NCBI GenBank assembly: GCA_023421135.1
Contig: JAEZUG010000088.1
Location: 1-64,000, forward strand
Reading direction: 5' to 3'
Source: Candidatus Cloacimonadota bacterium
Lineage (GTDB): Bacteria; Cloacimonadota; Cloacimonadia; Cloacimonadales; Cloacimonadaceae
DNA length: 64,000 nt
Positions 7,739 to 14,729 of the stretch are shown piece by piece. The translations under genes and the position numbers were made by a program. The notes under the pieces were generated by a model, which was not told where the DNA came from, did no database searches, and saw only the letters and a list, made by a program, of their open reading frames with translations. Position 1 is the first letter of the stretch, and the number at the start of each line of letters is the position of its first letter.

Positions 7739-9008
7739 ATTCCGCTTTCACATAAAAGAAATGTCTTCCCGGAGAGGCAGTCAGGCTTTCCGATTCCACC
7801 CGATAGGACGTCCCGAAACTGCTGCCTATCAGACTAAAACTCTCCTCCTGGGCTGGATCAATGCCACCATAGACATGGTACTGCATGGTAGTGTGGAGCT
7901 GACCATTGGTATCCTGAGTAACCGGTGACCACTCCAATAGATAGTCTCCATCCTCCAGAAGCGTGATACTGAGGTCAAGCGGAGCACTGGGACCAAAGGA
8001 ACTTATACTCAAGGCAATTGGAAGGCTGACAAACTGGGGACTATTCCCGGCCTGGCAGAGCGTGATAGTATCGTTGTAACTGCCAACTGGCAGTGAGCCA
8101 TCGCTCATACTCAGCATCACCGGCACAGAGGCTCCAGCCGCTACGTTTCCGGATACAGGTGAGAAGCCATAGCGGGAGTTCCCGGAATACTGGCTGAGCA
8201 GAGTGACCTGAGCAGGACTGAGGGCAGCGTCAAACACACAGAGATCGTCCATCAATCCGATATAGGAGCCATAGACATAGGAACCAAAAGCATGGCTGAG
8301 ATAAGTGACCTGACGCTGGCTTGTCAGACCGTCCCTCACCCAGACACCATCCACATAGAGGCTGGGACGGTGGTTCTGAAACACTATCGTGTAGTGATGC
8401 CAGCCGCTGAGATCAGCAGCATAACTCAGCAGGCAAGGCATATAGCTGTTAGCATGCTCTATCACCATTATTCCCTGATTACCCAGGGCAATACCCAATC
8501 CGGCACGGTTGCCGGTTCCTCCCCAGTCCGCTCCCAGAAGGTATTTAACGTGAAGGGCGTAAGTATAGAATCCTTCCCCAATCTGAACTCCCGTTGCTTC
8601 CGGATTGCCCCAGAAGCTGATGCTGAAGGTGTTTTCCAAAAGAAAGTCCTTGGCGCTCCAGGATGAAGTGCCGTTGAAGGACGCCGCTCCACTGTCATGA
8701 TTAAATCTGTCTGTTCCGAAAGAAGTATTGAGATTTTGCCCTGTATCGTGGGTAAACAGATCAATAAAACTATCGTTGAAGGGATGATATGCCACCTGAT
8801 CCGGGATGAGCTGAGCCGGCAGATCAAGCAGGCTGAAGCCCAACAAGGAATCCGCCTGACTCACGATTTCTATGCTTCTCTGGTAGGTGTTTCCGCTGGC
8901 AATACCTATCTCCACACTGGATGGCGATACAGAGAGCTGAGCTTGTGCCACCAGCCCCAAAGGCAGTAAGGAATAAACAAACAAAACTAAGATAACACTG
9001 ACTTTCAT
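7737..9008 (-). CDS. secreted LamG/concanavalin-A-like lectin-fold protein
   Basis: Signal peptide at 1-23 ('LVAQAQ'). A beta-sandwich region of about 70 residues follows, then a laminin-G-like (LamG_3) jelly roll at about 85-260 ('YHPFNDSFIDLF', 'FSISFW', 'HHYTIVFQNHRPSLYVDGV', 'IGLMDDLCVFDAALS'). A choice-of-anchor-like segment and a fibronectin-III-like C-terminus ('LLEWSPVTQDTNG') close the protein. Unlike its neighbours it lacks the FlgD-like tail, so it may be released by another route or stay periplasmic. Carbohydrate binding is possible for the fold but no ligand can be named. GAGG precedes the ATG. Confidence 0.75.
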   Translation of the reverse strand: MKVSVILVLFVYSLLPLGLVAQAQLSVSPSSVEIGIASGNTYQRSIEIVSQADSLLGFSLLDLPAQLIPDQVAYHPFNDSFIDLFTHDTGQNLNTSFGTDRFNHDSGAASFNGTSSWSAKDFLLENTFSISFWGNPEATGVQIGEGFYTYALHVKYLLGADWGGTGNRAGLGIALGNQGIMVIEHANSYMPCLLSYAADLSGWHHYTIVFQNHRPSLYVDGVWVRDGLTSQRQVTYLSHAFGSYVYGSYIGLMDDLCVFDAALSPAQVTLLSQYSGNSRYGFSPVSGNVAAGASVPVMLSMSDGSLPVGSYNDTITLCQAGNSPQFVSLPIALSISSFGPSAPLDLSITLLEDGDYLLEWSPVTQDTNGQLHTTMQYHVYGGIDPAQEESFSLIGSSFGTSYRVESESLTASPGRHFFYVKAE

Positions 9009-9345
9009 AACTGATACCTCATTGCTATAATGCTATTAAATTAATGGCTTCATCGCACTTGTCAAACGAATTCTGCTTCTCCCTGCCAGGGTAACCCCAT
9101 AGCCTCATTGTTTATACTCCCAAGACTTTAACCGGGAGAGCTCCATAAGCTTTTTCTTGACAGTTCTATAATGATAGCAACAAATGTATTTATGCTTTTC
9201 GAGTGCCCTGTGGTGCTTGAGCAGACCGATCCGGCACCAGATTATTAAAAGGTCTCCGCGGATCGTAATTTAAAGATGACCCGGCTTCTCTCCGGCCAGA
9301 GATGCCAGCCACCCTTAACTGCAGATATACAAAAGGATATACGTC
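9009..9345. other. divergent intergenic region between LamG and GLUG genes
   Basis: This 337-bp region must hold promoters for both flanking genes. A TTGACA box lies at 9157-9162 in the same context (CTTGACAGTT) as the box at 2597 upstream of another secreted protein. No -10 hexamer is correctly spaced from it. No repeats or ORFs of note. Confidence 0.5.
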
Positions 9346-12300
9346 ATGAAAGCATTGCTCACTGTTTTGGCTTTACTGCTGTGTTTCTCCCTTTTTGCCA
9401 TTCTTCCCGAAGCACCCACTCAAGGAAACGGTTCTAGCGGCAACCCCTTCCGCATAGCCAGCTTTTACAATCTCTACTGGATCACTTTGACACCCGGAGT
9501 CTGGAACCAGCATTTCATCCAGACTGCCGATATTGACGCCTCCGAATCCTCAGAGATCACCGATGCTTCCCCCAATACTGCCGGATGGATCCCGATCGGA
9601 GCCACCAGCCCCTTCTTCACAGGTTCCTATGATGGACAGGGCTACAAAATCTTCAACCTCGTGCTGCATCGCACTGCCATGAGCTACACCGGTTTGTTTG
9701 GATATATGGCTGGAGCCAGCCTCAATCGCATCAATCTGCGGGATGCCTCCATCTCCGGCGGACAATACACCGGAGGCCTTGCCGGCGTGGCCAATTCCAA
9801 CTCCACAGTCAATAACTGCTCCGTGACCGGAGCTGTGAACGGAAGCACCAACGTGGGCGGACTTCTGGGCTATTGTGATGGCTCCAGCGCGACCAACAGC
9901 TATTCTCACGCCAGTGTCTATGCCTCCGGCGGGCAAGGCGGCGGGTTCGTGGGTCTCTCTGGCTGGAACAACCCCAGTAACTACAATTTCTGCTTCAGCA
10001 CCGGCACAGTTACCCCCTCTGCCGCAAGCTACATCAGCGGCTTTATGGGTAGAAGCGGCAGCAACACAGCTCGCGATTGCTTTTGGGATACTCAAAGCTC
10101 TGGAATTGCCTCAGACCCCGTGGCCAGCGGGAAATCCACAGACCAGATGAAAAGCCAATCCACCTATTATCGTTGGAACTTTCATCATCAGTGGAGCATT
10201 CAGGAAGGGATATCCTACCCCAATCACGACGGCCTGCTTGCCTATTCCCTGCCAGCAACCTTGACTACTGCAGACCTACTGGGTTCTGGAACAGAACTTG
10301 ATCCCTATGTGCTGTTCAACGCTGATCAGCTGAACGTGATACGCCAAGCACCCAATGCCCATTTTATCCTCTGGGATGATATTGCTCTGGAAGCTTCAGT
10401 AGCCTGGAACTATGGCAGAGGCTGGGAGCCCATCGGCACCAGTATCACACCTTTTACAGGAAGGCTGGATGGTAATGGCCACACCATCAGCGGACTGACA
10501 ATCAGCAGTCCTCAAGGTAATTACAAAGGTCTCTTTGGCTTCACAGATGGAGCCGATATCCGTAAGCTTAACCTGATCAATTGCCACCTGCTGGGAAAAA
10601 GCTATGTGGGTGCTCTTGCGGGTTATGCCAGATATGGCAGCATAGACGAGATCAACCTGCATGGCACCATCCAGGCCTATAGCGCTTCCGGAGGAATCGC
10701 CGGTGTGGTGGATAGCGGTTCGATACAGCGCTGCTGGGCAGACGTAGAGATCAAGAACTTTTCAGAATACGCCGGAGGTATTGTGGGCTACCTGATCAGC
10801 ACCGGCAGCATCAGCGGAAGCGTGAGTAATTCCGGCAGCACCGGGACTCTCGACGGCATCTACAATGTTGGCGGTCTGGTGGGTATGCTCTCCTGGGGCT
10901 ATATCCTGAATAGCTACAGCCACACTCAGGTGAACGGCACACACTTCGTTGGAGGTCTGGTCGGAACAGTGGGCTGGAGCAACCCAGGTTATATTGCCAG
11001 GTGCTATTCAACCGGTCTGGTTAGTCTGAATAGCGAAGGAAGTTCAGCCGGTGGCTTGATCGGAAGATTTATGTACGGTTCCCTTCAGGAAAGCTATTGG
11101 GATACTCAGAGCTCCTCAATGTCCACAAGTTCCGGGCTGGGCGCCACAGGCCTGAGCACAGCACAAATGCAGCAGCAGGAAAGCTTTGCCCGCTGGAACT
11201 TCAATAGCCTCTGGCAGTTTGAGGGCCGGGGATACCCCTCCCACAGGGATCTTTCCGGATACGCACTGCCTCAACCAGTAAACATTTCGGAGCTCCTGGG
11301 CTCAGGCACTGAGGAAGATCCCTATCTGATCTTTAACACCTCTCAACTGAACGCAATCCGCCAAGCCCGGGATGCCCATTTCAGCCTGGAAGAAGATCTG
11401 GATCTTGCTGCCACCTGCGTCTGGAACGGCGGCCTCGGCTGGGAACCTATCGGCACCGGCTCTGCACCTTTCACCGGCAGCTTCGATGGAGCAGACCGGC
11501 TGCTGGAAAACCTGTTCCTAATGCGCCCGGATTGGGATAATTGCGGCTTGTTTGGTTACACCTCCGGAGCTGAAATCACCAATATCGTTTTTACCGGGTT
11601 GAATATGCTGTCCAAGAGCAATCTGGGAAGCGTAGCAGGTTTTGCAGAAAATACTTCTATTGATGTGATAATCTCCGAGGGCAGCCTTTCCGGACAGGAT
11701 TACGTGGGTGGAGTGGCCGGATTTATGAGCAGTAGTTCAATCCAACGCAGCCGGACAAATCTGGCTCTCTGGGCACAGGCCTCCAATGCCGGGCTTATTG
11801 CAGGATACATGGATAGCAGCGATAGCTATAACAGCACCATCAACGCCTGCGAAACTACCGGGACAATCCGTGGCTATTCCAATGTAGGTGGACTGGTGGG
11901 ACATCTGGCCTGGGGTGCTCTGCTCAATAGCGCTGCCCACGCCTCAGTTCAGGGATACAGCCAGATTGGCGGGGCTGTGGGAACCTGCGGTTGGGGCAAT
12001 CCCGGTGCTATAGTACGCAGCTTTTCCACTGGCCAGATCATCACAGAAGCAGGAGGATATGAGGCGGGTGGATTTGTGGGACGCAGGCAGTCCAGCCAGC
12101 TCTACGATTGTTTTTGGGATGCTCAGAGCTCCGGTATTTCAAGCGGGGGAAACGACAACTGCATCCCTCTTTCCACCTCAGCCATGATGCAGCAGGCCAG
12201 CTATAAAAACTGGAATTTCGATACTCTTTGGGATGCCTCGGAAGGTACGGATTATCCCCGTCTCTATGATCTGGCTTCCTATAGCCATCCGGAACCAATC

Positions 12301-13533
12301 GAAACGGTGAGCTTTTTAGGCTCCGGTACCATCGAAGATCCATATTTAATAGAGTCTCCAGATCAATTGAACGCCATCCGGCAAAACCTGGGAGCCCATT
12401 ATCGGATAGTCAATCACCTGGATCTCACCGCCACGCAGATCTGGAATGGCGGCCGCGGTTGGCAGCCCCTGGGAAACTATGCCACTCCCTTCACCGGTTC
12501 TATCGATGGCAATGGCAAAACCATTCATGGCATCAAGATAGACTATCCTTTAACCTCCTACGCAGGCTTCATCGGAGTTGCCGAGGGTGCCACGATCACA
12601 AATCTCACACTTATGGCTTGCAGTCTGGTGGCAGAAGAATATGCCGGAGCACTGGCAGGAATCCTGAACTATTGTAATATCAATCGCGTGAATACAGTTG
12701 TCGCCCTGACTGCCGGCAGTTACGCCGGAGGCCTGGCGGGATTACTCACCGGGGGCAGCGTCTCAGAATGCTCCGCTACAGCCTCAATCAACGCCAGAAA
12801 TTATTGTATTGGTGGGCTTCTGGGATATGTTCAGGACAACGCTCTGATCTCCCTCTGCTCCGCGAGCGGAAGAGTGCTGGGCAATAGCCTGGTTGGAGGC
12901 TTCGTGGGCAACCTTGTCCATGGCACCGTCTCAGATAGCTATAGCCATACAGCGGTGCAGGGATCCCAGTATCTTGGTGGTTTCACTGGCAGTATAGGCT
13001 GGGGTGAGGCAGGACAATTGCATCACTGTTACTCAACCGGAGCAGTATCAATAAATCCCGACGGATCTTATGGAGGCGGTCTGGTTGGCCAGCTTTACTA
13101 CGGAACCGTCACCGGTTGCTATTGGGATATCAACACATCCGGCATGAGCAGTAGTGCAGGAGGAACCGGCGCCATTGGACTCACCACGGCACAGATGACC
13201 TGGCCGAGCTCGCAAAACTACTTTTCCGGCTGGGACTTCTCCTCGACCTGGGCTCACGATTCCTGCACCCAAAACAGCGGCTATCCCTATCTTGCCTGGC
13301 AGGGAGTTCCGGTGCCTGAGGCAGTGCAAAACCTCACCATCTCACACTCTGGAAATCAATTCCTCCTGGAGTGGCAAGCAGCAGCAAATGCGGGATATTA
13401 CGAGATCTATGCTTCCGAAGACCCCTCTGCCCCCTGGGCGGAATGGACTTACCTCGGCCAAAGCTCCGGCACCAGCTTCCTCTGCACCGGAGGAGTAAAA
13501 CGCTTCTTCATGGTGAAAACAGTTGGTGAATAA
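9346..13533 (+). CDS. giant secreted GLUG-motif protein with four tandem modules
   Basis: Signal peptide at 1-18. Four modules of about 335 residues begin near residues 28, 311, 648 and 989. Each starts with 'LGSGTxxDPYLI...QLNAIRQ', continues with 'WEPIGT..APFTGSFDGxG', and then has a run of glycine-rich GLUG-type strands ('YVGGLAGxxxxG', 'NVGGLVGxLxWG'). Each ends in a 'YSTGxV...GGLVGR...CYWDTQSSG' unit. This predicts a long right-handed beta-helix rod like bacterial adhesins. The last 75 residues are fibronectin-III-like ('FLLEWQAAANAGYYEIY'). No FlgD-like tail is present. Module units diverge by substitution while the order is kept, so the duplications are old. Role: probably surface adhesion or matrix binding, inferred from fold only. 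Confidence 0.8.
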   Translation: MKALLTVLALLLCFSLFAILPEAPTQGNGSSGNPFRIASFYNLYWITLTPGVWNQHFIQTADIDASESSEITDASPNTAGWIPIGATSPFFTGSYDGQGYKIFNLVLHRTAMSYTGLFGYMAGASLNRINLRDASISGGQYTGGLAGVANSNSTVNNCSVTGAVNGSTNVGGLLGYCDGSSATNSYSHASVYASGGQGGGFVGLSGWNNPSNYNFCFSTGTVTPSAASYISGFMGRSGSNTARDCFWDTQSSGIASDPVASGKSTDQMKSQSTYYRWNFHHQWSIQEGISYPNHDGLLAYSLPATLTTADLLGSGTELDPYVLFNADQLNVIRQAPNAHFILWDDIALEASVAWNYGRGWEPIGTSITPFTGRLDGNGHTISGLTISSPQGNYKGLFGFTDGADIRKLNLINCHLLGKSYVGALAGYARYGSIDEINLHGTIQAYSASGGIAGVVDSGSIQRCWADVEIKNFSEYAGGIVGYLISTGSISGSVSNSGSTGTLDGIYNVGGLVGMLSWGYILNSYSHTQVNGTHFVGGLVGTVGWSNPGYIARCYSTGLVSLNSEGSSAGGLIGRFMYGSLQESYWDTQSSSMSTSSGLGATGLSTAQMQQQESFARWNFNSLWQFEGRGYPSHRDLSGYALPQPVNISELLGSGTEEDPYLIFNTSQLNAIRQARDAHFSLEEDLDLAATCVWNGGLGWEPIGTGSAPFTGSFDGADRLLENLFLMRPDWDNCGLFGYTSGAEITNIVFTGLNMLSKSNLGSVAGFAENTSIDVIISEGSLSGQDYVGGVAGFMSSSSIQRSRTNLALWAQASNAGLIAGYMDSSDSYNSTINACETTGTIRGYSNVGGLVGHLAWGALLNSAAHASVQGYSQIGGAVGTCGWGNPGAIVRSFSTGQIITEAGGYEAGGFVGRRQSSQLYDCFWDAQSSGISSGGNDNCIPLSTSAMMQQASYKNWNFDTLWDASEGTDYPRLYDLASYSHPEPIETVSFLGSGTIEDPYLIESPDQLNAIRQNLGAHYRIVNHLDLTATQIWNGGRGWQPLGNYATPFTGSIDGNGKTIHGIKIDYPLTSYAGFIGVAEGATITNLTLMACSLVAEEYAGALAGILNYCNINRVNTVVALTAGSYAGGLAGLLTGGSVSECSATASINARNYCIGGLLGYVQDNALISLCSASGRVLGNSLVGGFVGNLVHGTVSDSYSHTAVQGSQYLGGFTGSIGWGEAGQLHHCYSTGAVSINPDGSYGGGLVGQLYYGTVTGCYWDINTSGMSSSAGGTGAIGLTTAQMTWPSSQNYFSGWDFSSTWAHDSCTQNSGYPYLAWQGVPVPEAVQNLTISHSGNQFLLEWQAAANAGYYEIYASEDPSAPWAEWTYLGQSSGTSFLCTGGVKRFFMVKTVGE

Positions 13534-13691
13534 GGAGAGCCTGATAATCGCCTGATCACACAAAACACACTATACATTGGTTGAAAGATCACAGGGACAC
13601 ATCTTGTTGTAACGTTCGACGTCTTTACGTTTACACGCTACCACAACGGCTCGCTATAACGTCAAATCGTCAAAACGCGACACCAAGACGT

Positions 13692-13807
13692 ATTTAGAGA
13701 CTATTGAATAATAACCCGTTTCCAGAAATTCCGCGATAATCCGTCAGAGTACACTCATTACCACCTAATGTTCACATTATGTCATTCCTGCGAAGGCAGG
13801 AATCCAT
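13692..13807 (-). repeat. MITE-like interspersed element, copy 2 (inverted)
   Basis: This is the reverse-complement counterpart of 1-126. It has the same order of blocks, the same GAATGAC/GTCATTC hairpin and the same TTATTATTCAAT block, but a different 20-bp spacer. A 40-bp partial copy of the hairpin block in the opposite orientation lies 28 bp away at 13836-13875. A degenerate one is at 14358-14396. Confidence 0.75.
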
Positions 13808-13835
13808 ACACTTGTTAACCAGATGTATAACAACG

Positions 13836-13875
13836 GGTTGTAGCGCCCATGGATTCCTGCCTTCGCAGGAATGAC
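13836..13875 (+). repeat. partial copy of the hairpin block
   Basis: Nearly identical to positions 1-40, differing by a few bases, and in direct orientation to it. Together with the inverted copy at 13781-13807 it forms a larger inverted arrangement that could base-pair over about 90 bp. Confidence 0.8.
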
Positions 13876-13911
13876 GATACGCAGAGCAGAGAGGTAAGTC
13901 CTAATACTCGC

Positions 13912-14127
13912 CTGGTTTTGCGGCATGTGCAATGGTCTCATTTATCTGTTATCCTGGATGATACCAATAGAAAACCTATTTGCAGGATGTATTTGAATGG
14001 GGGGAAGAAATACCTTGTTACATTCGGTGAAGGGAAGACAGAATCAAAGCACTTGATTGAGTCTATTGATGACATCTATTGCTACCGAGATGAGATTGTT
14101 TTTGCCGCTACAATGTACAATATCTAG
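13912..14127 (+). pseudogene. C-terminal remnant of a type I restriction (HsdR-N-type) endonuclease-like gene
   Basis: The translation 'VILDDTNRKPICRMYLNG' followed by 'KKYLVTFGEGKTESKHLIESIDDIY' resembles the C-terminal segment of restriction-endonuclease-type proteins with an HsdR N-terminal-like domain (typical form 'DDxNRKPICRLYFN..KKYIG'). Only about 65 residues remain. Upstream of them the frame runs into the repeat at 13836-13875, so the 5' part has been lost. No ribosome-binding site is seen. Recognition is from memory of the family pattern, so confidence is moderate. Confidence 0.5.
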
Positions 14128-14425
14128 GGAGACTTCTGAATCAAGTGAACACAAAACCCTAGAGTGCTAATAATCAAAGCGACAAGATGTCGCTTCCACT
14201 ATTGAATTCAAGCAGATGCGAAAGATCTTAACGGTGGTGAAGAAGCTGGCATCTCTGGAATGATCAGGATTGGTGTTTGCTATCCAGTATTATCTGAACT
14301 AACTCGCTTCCCTGTCTGGCCTGACCCCTGATGGCAGGATTATCTCTCTGCCTTTGCCACCTAATCTTCGCATTATATTATTCCTGTGAAGGAAGTGTGT
14401 GAAGAGGTCTGCACCCTTACCTAAA

Positions 14426-14621
14426 AGTTCCATAGGAACGACATTTCAGGTAGCATCCGCGATTTATGCGGGAAGCATCTGAGTTCCATAGGAACGACAT
14501 TTCAGATTTATAATGTTCTCAATATCTTTGTCTTAGCATATCTAAAATGCCGTCCCTATGGGACTATTACAGGTGATTATTGATTCCCGATACTACCTAA
14601 AATGTCGTCTCTACGAGACTC
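14426..14621. repeat. cluster of four GTTCCATAGGAACGACATTT repeats
   Basis: Two direct copies (14426-14452 and 14482-14505) are followed by two inverted, diverged copies (14542-14565 and 14594-14621). A fifth, inverted copy lies at 18821-18851. The core contains a short internal palindrome (GTTCC-ATA-GGAAC). Spacing is irregular and the unrelated spacers are short, so this is an interspersed repeat cluster rather than a CRISPR array. Confidence 0.75.
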
Positions 14622-14680
14622 ACATAGTTTGTCTTCATACTTTGCACATAGCCTCGAAACCCGAAATGATCCCATTATAA

Positions 14681-14704
14681 TAAGCGGCGCTGAAACGCCG
14701 CTTA
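14681..14704 (-). terminator. terminator of the 988-aa secreted protein gene
   Basis: AAGCGGCG pairs with CGCCGCTT over a six-base loop about 25 bp beyond the stop codon. On the minus strand an AT-rich stretch (ATTATAAT) follows rather than a pure T-run. Confidence 0.65.
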
Positions 14705-14729
14705 TCTGCTTATAGAAGGCTATTGAACT

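Larger units (their letters stand above)
13534..14729. other. 1.2-kb repeat-rich spacer with gene remnant
   Basis: No intact gene. From left to right it holds the inverted copy of the MITE-like element, a short partial copy, a remnant of a restriction-type ORF (about 13912-14127), the AAGCGACA palindrome, a decayed stretch (about 14205-14330) whose plus-strand translation looks once-coding but is interrupted by stops, a decayed copy of the left element (14358-14396), a cluster of four GTTCCATAGG-type repeats, and the terminator of the next gene. Confidence 0.7.

Noticed and set aside
9157..9178. TTGACA with TATAAT as a sigma-70 promoter before the GLUG gene
   Set aside because: TATAAT begins only four bases after TTGACA, far too close for a -35/-10 pair, and no correctly spaced -10 box is seen.
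9276..9295. GG-N10-GC pattern (CGGCTTCTCTCCGGC) as a sigma-54 promoter before the GLUG gene
   Set aside because: Only the two dinucleotides fit. The rest of the -24 and -12 elements is absent, and the sequence is a plain GC hairpin.
13849..13911. First 20 codons of the open frame in front of the restriction remnant ('MDSCLRRNDD')
   Set aside because: These codons translate the interspersed repeat at 13836-13875, not ancestral coding sequence.
14426..14621. CRISPR array
   Set aside because: Repeats are in both orientations, diverged and irregularly spaced, and no cas gene is near.
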